Assembly (NCBI RefSeq): GCF_004917065.1
Contig: NZ_SSYA01000002.1
Location: forward strand, 783,897-847,896
DNA length: 64,000 nucleotides
Direction: 5' to 3'
Source of the DNA: Geomonas ferrireducens
Lineage (GTDB): Bacteria; Desulfobacterota; Desulfuromonadia; Geobacterales; Geobacteraceae
Below the pieces are notes generated by a model, which searched no databases, was not told the origin of the DNA, and saw nothing but the letters and a program-made list of their open reading frames with translations. Both the position numbers and the translations under genes were made by a program. Positions within the stretch are counted from its first letter, which is position 1. Every line of letters begins with the position of its first letter. Shown piece after piece: positions 49,092 through 59,421 of the stretch.

Positions 49092-49125
49092 AATTGACTC
49101 CTTCATTGAGCAATGCCTGACAGGC

Positions 49126-50631
<1,506 letters not shown>

Positions 50632-50664
50632 AAAAAATGGAGAGACCTCTGCGGTGTCCCTCCA
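50632..50664 (-). terminator. Intrinsic terminator of the AraC regulator gene
   Basis: On the minus strand TGGAGGGAC pairs with GTCTCTCCA (one G-U pair) around a 9-base loop, followed by T6. It sits about 38 bp after the regulator stop codon. Confidence 0.85.
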
Positions 50665-50701
50665 TCCGAACCGCCCCCCCTGCTCAGAACATTTGAGGTA
50701 C

Positions 50702-51598
50702 TTATGCTGCTGCAGCGGTCTGCCGCATTCGGTTAATGTCCCTCAGCGGAGGCGCACCAAAGACGCGGCCGTACTCCCGGGAAAACTGCGAAGCACTCTC
50801 GTACCCTACGTTAAAGGCTGCCGTTGTAGCATCGAGTCGCTCGGCCAGCATCAGGCGCCGGGCCTCGTTCAGGCGCAGCATTTTCTGGTATTGCAGCGGG
50901 CTCATGGCAGTTAGGGTACGGAAATGATGGTGGAAAGTCGAAGTGCTCATGTTGACTTTGCTCGCCAAATCTTCGATTCGTAATGGGCTGCTGAAATTCC
51001 CCTTCAGCCAGTCGATCGCCCGGGCTATCTGACTGCTCTGGCTGCCAGTTGAAGCAATCTGACGTAACCGCTCTCCCTGATCCCCCGTCAGGAGGCGATA
51101 GACGATCTCCCTCTGGATGACTGGGGTCATAATGGGGATATCCATAGGATCATCAAGCAAAGCAAGCAATCGCTCAAAGGCCCCGATCAGTTGCGGCGTG
51201 ACCTCACCGGTCGCCATACCACGACTGGTTTGTTGAGCACGCGGTTTAGGGAGGTTGGAGTCGAGCATCAGTTGTGAGACCTCCCGCAAGTCGAGTTTCA
51301 GCCTGAGTCCAAGGTAGGGCTTTTCAGGGCTCGCCTCGGTTACCCTAACCAGCGTCGGTATATGAACAGCCGTGATCAGGTAGTGCTCGGCGTCATAGAC
51401 CAAAGACTCTTCACCAAACTGGACCACCTTTGCTCCTTGAGTCACAACACATACGCTCGGCTCGTAGATGCCGCTTACCGGCTCGGAAGGTTCCTGCCGC
51501 CTAAACAGCGCAAGACCGGGGATCGCAGTGGTGTGCTGCTCGCCATGTTCGGTCCATCGAGCAATAGTATCGTTTAAAGACTCCATCTTCTTTTCCAT
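50702..51598 (-). CDS. AraC-family regulator, YqhC-like (AraC_N + two HTH)
   Basis: 298 residues from ATG 51598 (MEKKMESLNDTI), preceded by GGAGGACCTT; the longer start at 51619 is less well supported. N-terminal AraC_N-type sensor domain (EPVSGIYEPSVCVVTQGAKVV...LITAVHIPTLVRV) and C-terminal double helix-turn-helix (about 195-295, KVNMSTSTFHHHFRTLTAMSPLQYQKMLRLNEARRLM). YqhC of this type senses reactive aldehydes and induces yqhD and dkgA. It is divergent from a flavodoxin gene and sits beside AKR, ADH and SDR genes, so it is the likely regulator of this island. Confidence 0.88.
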   Translation of the reverse strand: MEKKMESLNDTIARWTEHGEQHTTAIPGLALFRRQEPSEPVSGIYEPSVCVVTQGAKVVQFGEESLVYDAEHYLITAVHIPTLVRVTEASPEKPYLGLRLKLDLREVSQLMLDSNLPKPRAQQTSRGMATGEVTPQLIGAFERLLALLDDPMDIPIMTPVIQREIVYRLLTGDQGERLRQIASTGSQSSQIARAIDWLKGNFSSPLRIEDLASKVNMSTSTFHHHFRTLTAMSPLQYQKMLRLNEARRLMLAERLDATTAAFNVGYESASQFSREYGRVFGAPPLRDINRMRQTAAAA

Positions 51599-51731
51599 AA
51601 GGTCCTCCATTTTCTGCATTTACTTAAGTGGTTACCTAATTCCAAACTCTGCCCACATGTTACTCCCCCCACATACAGCTTTCAACAACATACAGTGCAT
51701 CAAGCGGATTGGGCAATAATACAACAGAATC

Positions 51732-51768
51732 GTGATATTACTGCGCGATGTTCCTGAGGTAATATCAC
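51732..51768. promoter_or_regulatory. Inverted-repeat operator between AraC and flavodoxin genes
   Basis: Perfect 10-bp arms GTGATATTAC (51732-51741) and GTAATATCAC (51759-51768) separated by 17 bases, in the divergent promoter region 80-130 bp upstream of the flavodoxin start. A dimeric regulator is expected; the adjacent AraC-type protein is the obvious candidate. Confidence 0.6.
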
Positions 51769-51845
51769 TCTGCACCAAAGCCGGGACCCCGACGACCTGG
51801 ATGATACTCGGGTGGTGCACTAAACAAATGGAGGGAGAAGCCCAC

Positions 51846-52370
51846 ATGGACAAAGGAAAAATCTTGATCGCCTACTATTCGCGCGCCGGCAACAATTATG
51901 TCGGCGGTGACATCGTCAATCTGGCAGTTGGGAATACCGAGGTTGCCGCTCAGATCATCCAAAAGCTCACCGGTGCCACAGTACATAAAATCGATACGTT
52001 AAAAAAATACCCCATTGACTACCACGAGACGACGGAGGTCTCCAAAAAGGAACTAAAACAGAATGCACGTCCGGAACTGTCTTCGCACCTGGAGGATGTT
52101 TCGGGGTATGAGGTGATCTACCTCGGGTTTCCAAATTGGTGGGGAACCATGCCAATGGCCGTCCTCACCTTTTTAGAAGAGCATGATTTCTCAGGAAAAA
52201 CCATCGTGCCATTTTGCACCCACGAAGGTAGTGGAATGGGTAGCAGCGAGAAGGATATTCGGAGGGTTTGCCCCGGTGCAACAGTCATGCGGGGGCTACC
52301 CATCGTGGGTGGCTCTGTTCGCTCCGCGGAGGACCGGATCCGGGAATGGATCGGGCTTCCACGCCGCTAG
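51846..52370 (+). CDS. Flavodoxin
   Basis: 174 residues from ATG 51846 (MDKGKILIAYYSRAGNN), preceded by GGAGGGAGAAGCCCAC. FMN phosphate loop YYSRAGNNY with a 12-residue insertion (VGGDIVNLAVGN) before TEVAAQIIQ, the Flavodoxin_4 pattern, then YLGFPNWWGTMPMAVLTFLEEHDF and FCTHEGSGMGSS. It is a small electron carrier or quinone/disulfide reductase-like flavoprotein. First gene of the rightward run that continues with larE (30-bp gap), so it may supply electrons to the nickel-pincer pathway or belong to the detoxification set. Confidence 0.85.
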   Translation: MDKGKILIAYYSRAGNNYVGGDIVNLAVGNTEVAAQIIQKLTGATVHKIDTLKKYPIDYHETTEVSKKELKQNARPELSSHLEDVSGYEVIYLGFPNWWGTMPMAVLTFLEEHDFSGKTIVPFCTHEGSGMGSSEKDIRRVCPGATVMRGLPIVGGSVRSAEDRIREWIGLPRR

Positions 52371-52400
52371 AACCAAAAGTACCACTTTATGGGAGATCCG

Positions 52401-53207
52401 ATGCTTCAGAAATATCAAAACCTCCTTAACAACCTGCGCACCATGCAACGCGTAATTGTGGCCTTTTCGGGGGGAGTTGACAGCACCCTTTTACTCTATG
52501 CTGCTCGTGAGGCCCTTGGCGACGAAGTTCTAGCCGTGACTCTTGCCCCTCCTTACGTTCCCCAAGCCGAGGTCCACGAAGCAAGAAAGGTCGCGGATCA
52601 CGTGGGAGTCCGGCACCTCGTTGTCGACCACCCCTTCCCTGAGGTGATCCGCAACAACCCGCCTGACCACTGCTACCTGTGCAAGCACCACCTGTTCTCT
52701 TTACTCAAGGGAATGGCAACGGACCTTAGGGCCAATGATGTACTGGAAGGGACCAACCTCGACGATCTAGACGATTATCGCCCCGGCTTCAAAGCGCTCA
52801 AGGAACTCGGGATCAAAAGTCCACTGTTACAAGCAGAGCTCACCAAAACTGAGGTTCGTGCGCTCCTAAGGACATTCGGGCTCCATGGATGGGATAAACC
52901 GGCAAAAGCCTGCCTCTTGTCTCGTTTGCCGGTTGATAGGAGAGTTGACGAGGCTGAACTACGGCGGGTTGAAGCAGGAGAAACTCTGTTGGCACGAGCG
53001 GGTTTCCCCTCCGCACGGCTGAGGAGTCACGGAGCTATCGCCCGTATAGAAGTCGCGGTGGAAGAAATTCCTGCACTGGTCGCGGCCTCCATCGAGCAAT
53101 CTGAGGGACTTGAAGAAGCTCTGAGGAGTCTAGGATACCGTCACGTCACTGTAGATTTGGCAGGTTACCGTATGGGAAGCATGAATGCTCTCCCAACCAC
53201 ACCGTAG
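52401..53207 (+). CDS. larE: LarE, ATP-dependent sacrificial sulfur transferase
   Basis: 268 residues from ATG 52401, preceded by GGGAGATCCG. PP-loop ATP-binding motif SGGVDS (23-28). Cysteines C91 and C94 (DHCYLCK) and C171 in KPAKACLLSR, the position of the sulfur-donating Cys in LarE. LarE adenylates and sulfurates the pyridinium carboxylates of the nickel-pincer nucleotide cofactor precursor. It is the first of larE, DUF362, larB and larC, in an order different from the usual larA-E operon. No LarA enzyme is visible. Confidence 0.9.
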   Translation: MLQKYQNLLNNLRTMQRVIVAFSGGVDSTLLLYAAREALGDEVLAVTLAPPYVPQAEVHEARKVADHVGVRHLVVDHPFPEVIRNNPPDHCYLCKHHLFSLLKGMATDLRANDVLEGTNLDDLDDYRPGFKALKELGIKSPLLQAELTKTEVRALLRTFGLHGWDKPAKACLLSRLPVDRRVDEAELRRVEAGETLLARAGFPSARLRSHGAIARIEVAVEEIPALVAASIEQSEGLEEALRSLGYRHVTVDLAGYRMGSMNALPTTP

Positions 53208-53374
53208 TACACCAATTTAGTGCACGACTCGCCAACAACAGCACTATCGGGCAATGATTGCGTAGGATCAGGCTAACCGTTTCCATTTTTTTCGCACATA
53301 GTGTGATGACAAGCAGCCGCTTCCACCCATGTCTGTTTCAATCTGCACTGCTGCTATTCCCCAGGAGGTGTTAC

Positions 53375-54355
53375 ATGGCCAAAGATATTTCTCGTCGTCG
53401 GTTCCTACAAAACGGTGCTCTCGCCCTCGGAACAGTTGCCGTTTGCAACGTCCCTGGGATGCGCTCAGTTTTTGCGGCCCAGGAAGAAAGGGCTCCCGTC
53501 TTCTTTACTCAAGAGATTACTCCCGAAAGCTTGGTGAAAGTGTATTCCCGGATAAACCGAAATATCTCGGGGAAGGTTGGGATCAAGATGCACACCGGCG
53601 AACCGCACGGTCCCAACATCTTGCCTAAAAACATTGTGAAAGCCCTCCAGCAGACCATTCCCAACAGCAATCTTGTCGAGACCAATACCCTCTACAAGGG
53701 AAAAAGATTCACCACGGCTGATCATCGAGAAACCATCAGGATCAACGGCTGGGATTTTTGTCCAGTTGACATAATGGACGAGAACGGGGCGACGATGCTC
53801 CCGGTGCGTGGAGGAAAGCACTTCAAGGAGATGTCCATGGGCAAAAACCTGCTCAATTACGACTCGCTTGTGGTGCTGACACATTTCAAGGGGCACGCCA
53901 GTGGCGGCTACGGCGGTTCTCTCAAGAATATTGCCATAGGTTGCGCTGACGGGACCATCGGCAAGAAAATGATCCATGGTGCCCCTGACAATGTTCGATA
54001 TGAGCTCTGGCTCAAGGGCGAACCTTTCCAGGAAAACATGGTTGAGTCGGCTAAAGCCACCATGGATCACTTCGGGAAAAAGATTGTGTACGTAAATGTG
54101 ATGCGCAATATGTCCGTGGACTGTGACTGCGCCGGCACCAGCGCAGCCCCGGTAAAGGCACACGATCTTGGGATCCTGGCATCTACCGACCTACTCGCAC
54201 TGGAGCAAGCCTCCATCGACATGGTTTACCGGTTGCCTGAGGCTGAACTTCACGACCTCCGGGAACGGATCGAGTCACGTAAAGGCCTACGCCAGTTGTC
54301 CTATATGAAAGAATTGCGGATGGGCAATGACCGCTACGAGCTCATCAGGATTTAA
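53375..54355 (+). CDS. Tat-exported DUF362 protein
   Basis: 326 residues from ATG 53375 (MAKDISRRRFLQNGALALG), preceded by AGGAGGTGTTAC. The twin-arginine signal SRRRFLQ is clear, and the mature protein contains DUF362 signatures (GKVGIKMHTGEPHGPNILP, HFKGHASGGYGGSLKNIAIGCA, then CDCAGTSAAPVKAHDLGILASTDLLALEQASIDMVYRLP). Tat export implies a folded, cofactor-bearing protein in the periplasm. Its insertion between larE and larB, 3 bp before larB, suggests it is the user or partner of the nickel-pincer cofactor, an inference only. Confidence 0.85.
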   Translation: MAKDISRRRFLQNGALALGTVAVCNVPGMRSVFAAQEERAPVFFTQEITPESLVKVYSRINRNISGKVGIKMHTGEPHGPNILPKNIVKALQQTIPNSNLVETNTLYKGKRFTTADHRETIRINGWDFCPVDIMDENGATMLPVRGGKHFKEMSMGKNLLNYDSLVVLTHFKGHASGGYGGSLKNIAIGCADGTIGKKMIHGAPDNVRYELWLKGEPFQENMVESAKATMDHFGKKIVYVNVMRNMSVDCDCAGTSAAPVKAHDLGILASTDLLALEQASIDMVYRLPEAELHDLRERIESRKGLRQLSYMKELRMGNDRYELIRI

Positions 54356-54358
54356 AAG

Positions 54359-55009
54359 ATGAATAACATTCTCTTCGACCACGGCCGTACTGCCCGCATT
54401 GGGCTCCCAGAGGCGGTTTTCTGTGAGGGGAAATCTAGGGAAGCACTCATTGAACTGCTGTCCCGGTTCGTCAAGGGATCAGGACAGCCTGTTCTTTTTA
54501 CCCGGCTGGCCCACGACTTGTTCGCTGAACTTCCCGAAATGATCAGATCCGGCTACGATTATCACCCCCTTTCGCGCACCGCTTTCGGGACGGCTCTGCC
54601 AATGCACCCCGAAGGTAAGGTTGCCGTGGTATCTGCCGGGACAGCCGATGGCTCAGTGGCTTGGGAGGCAGCCCGTACCCTTACCTATCTTGGGATACGC
54701 TGCGACGTTTACGAAGACTGCGGAGTCGCCGGCCTGTGGCGACTAACTGAGCGACTGGACGAAATCAACGCTTGCGATGCGGTCATCGTTATTGCCGGGT
54801 TGGATGCGGCGCTACTGAGTGTTATGGGTGGGCTCACCGCCAAGCCGATCTTCGGAGTCCCGACGTCGGTCGGGTACGGAGTGGCTCGCCAAGGGCAGGC
54901 TGCGCTAGCCAGCATGCTTTCAAGCTGTGCGCCCGGGGTGGGAATCATGAATATCGACAACGGGTACGGAGCGGCCTGCGCCGCGGCAAGGATCATCAAC
55001 GCATTATGA
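54359..55009 (+). CDS. larB: LarB, nickel-pincer cofactor synthesis carboxylase
   Basis: 216 residues. AIR-carboxylase-like fold with LARB features: RIGLPEAVFCEGKS near the N terminus, VAVVSAGTADGSVAWEAARTL (about 86-106) and YEDCGVAGLWRL, then PIFGVPTSVGYGVARQGQAALASMLSSCAPGVGIMNIDNGYGAAC. LarB carboxylates and hydrolyses nicotinic acid adenine dinucleotide to start the pincer cofactor. It overlaps larC by 4 bp (ATGA). Confidence 0.9.
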   Translation: MNNILFDHGRTARIGLPEAVFCEGKSREALIELLSRFVKGSGQPVLFTRLAHDLFAELPEMIRSGYDYHPLSRTAFGTALPMHPEGKVAVVSAGTADGSVAWEAARTLTYLGIRCDVYEDCGVAGLWRLTERLDEINACDAVIVIAGLDAALLSVMGGLTAKPIFGVPTSVGYGVARQGQAALASMLSSCAPGVGIMNIDNGYGAACAAARIINAL

Positions 55010-55824
55010 GGAGAGGAAAAATTACAAACCATATGGACCGCCACCATAACCACAGCCATGCAGGAGAGCACTACCATGCCCACTTGAAGTATGGTGAAAC
55101 AGTCTTGACTGTACGGGCACATTCCGGTCTGTCTGGAGACATGCTGGTGGCGGGACTGATGCGGGTTGCCGGACCTAGCGACGAGGAGATCGATCGACTG
55201 CTCGCCGCAATTCTACCTGAGCTGACAGGAACACTACGCCTTACAAAACGGAAGGTAAACCAGGTCACAGGTTGGACTGCTACTGTTGCACTTCCCGAGG
55301 AGCATCAGCACCGATCGCTACGCGATATCTGCACCGTCATCTCCCAAAGTGGCCTCACCGATCAGGCAAAGCAGTTGGCCACAGACGCCTTCACGCTGCT
55401 AGCTCGAGCCGAGGCTGCGGTCCATGATAAGAATCCGGAGGAGGTGCACTTCCACGAGGTCGGAGCCCTAGATAGTATTCTCGACATCTGCCTGGCCGCG
55501 GAGCTGTTCACTCGCCTTGCTCCTGGACGTTTCGTGGTAAGCCCGCTGCCGCTGGCCGACGGTCATGTAACCTGTGCCCACGGCGTGCTGCCTGTTCCTG
55601 CTCCCGCAGTTCTTGAGCTGTTGGAAGGCGTTTCTGTTTGTCGATTCCCCGGGAACGGCGAAACCATCACACCCACGGCGATTGCGCTGCTACGAGCATT
55701 CGGCGCCATTTTCGGGGGATGGCCCGATATGCGCGTGGAGAGGCGAGCTCTCGTTTACGGCAGCCATGATTTCCCGAGCGCCCCCAATGGGGCAATCTTT
55801 GCCTTTGGGCCCACAAAACAATAG
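55006..55824 (+). CDS. larC: LarC (N-terminal LarC1 part), nickel insertion protein
   Basis: 272 residues from ATG 55006, translationally coupled to larB; another ATG lies at 55033. LarC1 features: His-rich N terminus (HHNHSHAGEHYHAH), HSGLSGDMLVAGLM, HEVGALDSILDICLAAELF and VSPLPLADGHVTCAHGVLPVPAPAVLELLEG, with a tail PNGAIFAFGP. Full LarC is about 400 residues with a LarC2 part, sometimes made by frameshift; no LarC2 sequence follows here. It inserts nickel into the pincer cofactor using CTP, so this version may be truncated. Confidence 0.85.
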   Translation: MRRGKITNHMDRHHNHSHAGEHYHAHLKYGETVLTVRAHSGLSGDMLVAGLMRVAGPSDEEIDRLLAAILPELTGTLRLTKRKVNQVTGWTATVALPEEHQHRSLRDICTVISQSGLTDQAKQLATDAFTLLARAEAAVHDKNPEEVHFHEVGALDSILDICLAAELFTRLAPGRFVVSPLPLADGHVTCAHGVLPVPAPAVLELLEGVSVCRFPGNGETITPTAIALLRAFGAIFGGWPDMRVERRALVYGSHDFPSAPNGAIFAFGPTKQ

Positions 55825-56175
55825 CTGCGTGATGGCCTAGGTGCAATGCCCCCCCCTCACAAATCCAATCATTATTTGGTTCGCAAGCGCCCTCTTCTTC
55901 CCTGCCCAAAGTGAACCTTCACTGACATAACTTTCGTTCGGCAATGCGAACGCACACAAACAAAAGCGGCGCCCCCTTCCCTCCTTCGCCCCACGTGCCT
56001 TCCCTCTTGGAAATGAACAGTATTTATGATCGAAGGTCACCTCGAATCCCATACCAAGAGCCTTAAACAAGTCCACTGTTGAAACCTAAAGTACCGCTTA
56101 GATGATCGCGGCGTAGTCGCCGGTCGGGCCCAAGCGGCAACTCTTCCTATCGCTCAGCTTATGACGCATATCTTA
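55825..56175. other. Non-coding region between lar cluster and tns block
   Basis: About 350 bp with no supported gene. I searched it for a transposon end (TGT plus GACAAT repeats) and found none. The composition changes here from GC-rich cargo to the AT-rich tns block. Confidence 0.5.
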
Positions 56176-56211
56176 ACTTCACCTTAGCGTAACTGTACGC
56201 TAAGGTGAAGT
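56176..56211. promoter_or_regulatory. 16-bp perfect palindrome upstream of tnsA promoter
   Basis: ACTTCACCTTAGCGTA (56176-56191), ACTG, TACGCTAAGGTGAAGT (56196-56211). It lies 17 bp upstream of the tnsA -35 element. There is no T run, so it is more like an operator than a terminator. Confidence 0.6.
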
Positions 56212-56228
56212 AAATTCAATATGTTACG

Positions 56229-56256
56229 TTGCTTTCCACATGAAATATTGTATAAT
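56229..56256 (+). promoter_or_regulatory. Sigma-70 promoter of the tns operon
   Basis: TTGCTT, 16-base spacer, TATAAT. The -10 is a perfect consensus, and the start point would fall near 56263, about 120 bp before tnsA. Confidence 0.65.
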
Positions 56257-56383
56257 AGTGCTATGGACAGAAAACCTAGATAGAAGGTTGCTGAATGTTG
56301 ACAGGAGAGCGGAACGGGGTCTAACACCGAGCACATAGACAACTCGGTAGCAGGGAGTTCATTTTGTCTTGGGGGAATGGACC

Positions 56384-57286
56384 ATGGCTAGAAGAAAATA
56401 TGGTCTTAATGAGCAGAAAATCCTGAGATTTATGAAGGAAGGTAGAGGGACGGGAGTTGGACGCAACTACAAACCCTGGTTCACAGTTTCGGATGTCCCC
56501 TCTCGCGGAAGGAGTCATCGCGTATTTTGGTCAATAACCGAACGGACTCACCATCTTCTCAGCGACACCGAATATCTTGTATTCCTCCATCTTATTTGGG
56601 GCTCGGACCTACTCGAAGACATGCAGGGCGAATTACAGTTGCCAGGAGAAGGGACGGCATGGGTGGACGACATCAGGGAACAATTTCCCCTGCCGAGAAG
56701 GGCCACAGTTCGCATAGCGAAAATGCTGGGCATTAGGCATCCCATTGATCCGCAATCAAAGGCTTTATGGGTGGTTACAACAGATTTTGTGGTCACTATC
56801 AAAAACCAAGGTAAACCACTGATGGTAGCAGTGGCAGTAAAGACAAGCGACGCTTTCGCAAAACGAAGGGTTTTCAAAAATCTTGAAATCGAGAGAATGT
56901 ATTGGGAAGGACGTCACATACGTTGGTTTGTAGTATCTGATACCCAGGTAAAAACCAGAGTAGGAAGGAACCTTAAATGGATATTTGACGGGAGTTCTTC
57001 ACCTAACTGCATCACTGACTCTGACAAAAAAATTTGGCAAATGCTGGCTAAAAGAAAAAATTCGTACCCTTATGTCCCGATCAAAGAGATATGCAAGTCG
57101 ATCGATCAGGAACTGTCTTACGCTGAAGGAACAGCGCTTGGGACTCTGCGCCGGCTGTTAGGTTGGAAACTCATAACAGTTGATCTCCATGTGCGCCAGA
57201 TACAAGATCTTCCCATACGACAATTCTACTTCCTTAACGCCATCGGTGCAAAAGGCGGTGCAATATGTCAGAGCGACACTTCTTAA
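56384..57286 (+). CDS. tnsA: TnsA, Tn7-like transposase endonuclease subunit
   Basis: 300 residues from ATG 56384, with GGGGG at proper distance. It follows Tn7 TnsA closely: KEGRGTGVGRNYKPWFTV, SRGRSHR, HHLLSDTEYLVFL, DDIREQFPL, TTDFVVTI and KNLEIERMYW. Of the Tn7 active-site set, E63 and D134 are present, the Gln equivalent is A151 and the Lys is K153. An 18-residue insertion (about 76-93) precedes DIREQFPL. It cuts the 5' ends of the transposon. tnsB starts 22 bp before its stop. Confidence 0.93.
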   Translation: MARRKYGLNEQKILRFMKEGRGTGVGRNYKPWFTVSDVPSRGRSHRVFWSITERTHHLLSDTEYLVFLHLIWGSDLLEDMQGELQLPGEGTAWVDDIREQFPLPRRATVRIAKMLGIRHPIDPQSKALWVVTTDFVVTIKNQGKPLMVAVAVKTSDAFAKRRVFKNLEIERMYWEGRHIRWFVVSDTQVKTRVGRNLKWIFDGSSSPNCITDSDKKIWQMLAKRKNSYPYVPIKEICKSIDQELSYAEGTALGTLRRLLGWKLITVDLHVRQIQDLPIRQFYFLNAIGAKGGAICQSDTS

Positions 57287-59421
57287 TAGTTCAAAACATG
57301 GTCCTAAAAATAGGTGATTCAAAGTTCAGAGTTGTATATATCGAAGTCAATAAAATTTGGGTTATTAGACTGGATAATGATGATTGGGCGGTGCCTTATG
57401 ACCCAGTAATATTACAGACACAAGTAGATTGCGGGGATATAAAAATAATCCCAGACCCATTCGCCGAACCGGCATGTATTGATGAAAGCAGTCAATCATA
57501 CAAAGTCGAAGTGAGACGATTCGAGTTACTGAAGAAGTATGTCACTGATATTAAGAAGCTTGTTTATAAACCCGAACGCATTCGGATCATTGTATCACTG
57601 CAAAGTACAAGGCAAACAGCGACTCATCTGATTAAACAGTACCTCAAACGGGGAATGAATCAGAATGCGCTCCGGCCAGATTTCTCTAATTGTGGGGCCA
57701 AAGGCAAAAGAAACCCAGCCGTAAATTGGAAGAAAATTGGGGCGCCACGAACGATTAGCCCAGGTACAGGCATTAATATTACCGAGGAGGTCAGAAAACA
57801 GCTTCAGTTAGGCGCAGACTTATGGTTAGTATCCAAAGATGCAACTCTTAAAACAGCCAACGATCTGGTTATTGAGACATATTATTCAAAAAAACTTATT
57901 GATCCAAATAGTGGGATTGCAGGGTTCAAGACAGAAGAAGATAAAAAACCGACAGTAAGACAACTTCAGTATTTTATTAAGACTGAGTACCCTGAGGAGT
58001 ACACACGTCGCAAACGCAATGGCGAAGTCCAGTATGAGATAAATGAAAGAGCGATCCTGGGATGGGCTGATTGCACGGTACAGGGCCCAGGGGATGAATT
58101 CCAAGCCGATGCAGCCGTTGCTAACATCCCATTGGTAAGCCAATTCGACCGACGAAGAATAGTCGGATATCCCGTGATTTATCTTACGACTGACACTTTC
58201 AGCCGGTTAATAACAGGAGTAAGCGCTGGTTTTGAGGGTCCTTCATGGCCTGGCGCAATGATAGTCCTCATAAATATGGTAACTGACAAAGTAGAATTTT
58301 GCAGAAGATACGGAATAACAATTATAAATAGGCAGTGGCCATCACAACATGCACCTAAACTATTACTAGCTGACAAAGGTGAATTATTCAGCGTTAAACT
58401 AGGTCAAAACATAGTTAACAATCTTGGAGTCGACATAGACAATACACCGTCTGGACGACCTGACTACAAGGCATTTATTGAAAGAAGGTTTGGGGTGGTG
58501 AAAACTGAATTTCGTTCCTTTGCCCCCGGATACGTAAAACAAGAATTTAGTACCGTACCTAACATGAAAGATTCACGATTGAAAGCTATTTTGAACATCT
58601 ACGAGTTTATGCAGGTACTAATACGAGCGGTGTTAGTTCACAACATGACACCAATAAGAAATCTTATACTTCCTCCTGAGATGGTTGCAGAGGGACTGTC
58701 CGCGACGCCGTTAGACCTATGGAACTGGGGTATTGCTAATCGCTCGGGTTCCCTTCACCAATTGAGTGTTGAGAAGACGATGATTAACGTAATGCATAGG
58801 GATCACGCTAGGGTCACGAGTAAAGGCATCTTTTATCGTGGAGCGTATTACAAGTCTGACACGAGCATCAGGGACGAGTGGTTCGCTAAGGCTCGCCGCC
58901 ACGAATGGACAGTCGAAATCGGAATAGAACCGTCCAATCTGGGGAAACTGCTCCTTTTCGACAAAAAACTGCCACGAGGTTATGAGTTATGTGAATTGAT
59001 TGAATCCAATATCGATCATACCTTTAAGACTCTCTACGAAATCGAAGAGTTGGAGATGGCAAAAAAGAAGAATAAGGCGGCAACAGAAGATAGGATACAA
59101 TCGGAACGCATAACACAAGAACATGAGATAAGAAACATCATATCGTCAGCTGTAAAAATGAAACAGCAACTCCCGGACACACGGTCTAATACACAAAAGT
59201 TAAGTGGTATCAGAGATAGTCGGAATGAAGAGAGAGCAGCACAGCGCAATAATACTTCAATTATTACAAACCTAACTGTTACTGACTATGATGAAGATAA
59301 CAAGAAAATATTGATGCAAGAAGATTATTCGACTTTTGAGGAAGATATTTTAGAGCGCCTGAACAAGGAAAAGGATAGTCGTGATCAGGAGGCAAACCAT
59401 GACCGTTCCAAAAAGAAATGA
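57265..59421 (+). CDS. tnsB: TnsB, Tn7-like DDE transposase
   Basis: 718 residues (Tn7 702). Catalytic residues match the retroviral-integrase type: D282 (FQADAAVANI), D370 (LADKGEL) and E406 (AFIERRFG), with spacings 88 and 36 compared with 88 and 35 in Tn7. The N-terminal part has helix-turn-helix DNA-binding regions (about 85-200), and a charged C-terminal tail carries the presumed TnsC contact. It binds the end repeats and cuts and joins 3' ends. Overlaps tnsA by 22 bp and tnsC by 23 bp. Confidence 0.93.
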   Translation: MSERHFLIVQNMVLKIGDSKFRVVYIEVNKIWVIRLDNDDWAVPYDPVILQTQVDCGDIKIIPDPFAEPACIDESSQSYKVEVRRFELLKKYVTDIKKLVYKPERIRIIVSLQSTRQTATHLIKQYLKRGMNQNALRPDFSNCGAKGKRNPAVNWKKIGAPRTISPGTGINITEEVRKQLQLGADLWLVSKDATLKTANDLVIETYYSKKLIDPNSGIAGFKTEEDKKPTVRQLQYFIKTEYPEEYTRRKRNGEVQYEINERAILGWADCTVQGPGDEFQADAAVANIPLVSQFDRRRIVGYPVIYLTTDTFSRLITGVSAGFEGPSWPGAMIVLINMVTDKVEFCRRYGITIINRQWPSQHAPKLLLADKGELFSVKLGQNIVNNLGVDIDNTPSGRPDYKAFIERRFGVVKTEFRSFAPGYVKQEFSTVPNMKDSRLKAILNIYEFMQVLIRAVLVHNMTPIRNLILPPEMVAEGLSATPLDLWNWGIANRSGSLHQLSVEKTMINVMHRDHARVTSKGIFYRGAYYKSDTSIRDEWFAKARRHEWTVEIGIEPSNLGKLLLFDKKLPRGYELCELIESNIDHTFKTLYEIEELEMAKKKNKAATEDRIQSERITQEHEIRNIISSAVKMKQQLPDTRSNTQKLSGIRDSRNEERAAQRNNTSIITNLTVTDYDEDNKKILMQEDYSTFEEDILERLNKEKDSRDQEANHDRSKKK

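Noticed and set aside
55825-56000. LarC2 produced by ribosomal frameshift after larC
   Set aside because: None of the downstream frames shows LarC2-like sequence.
55825-56383. Search for an inner transposon end just upstream of tnsA
   Set aside because: No terminal TGT with GACAAT-like repeats found; only single GACA words at 56264, 56299 and 56336.
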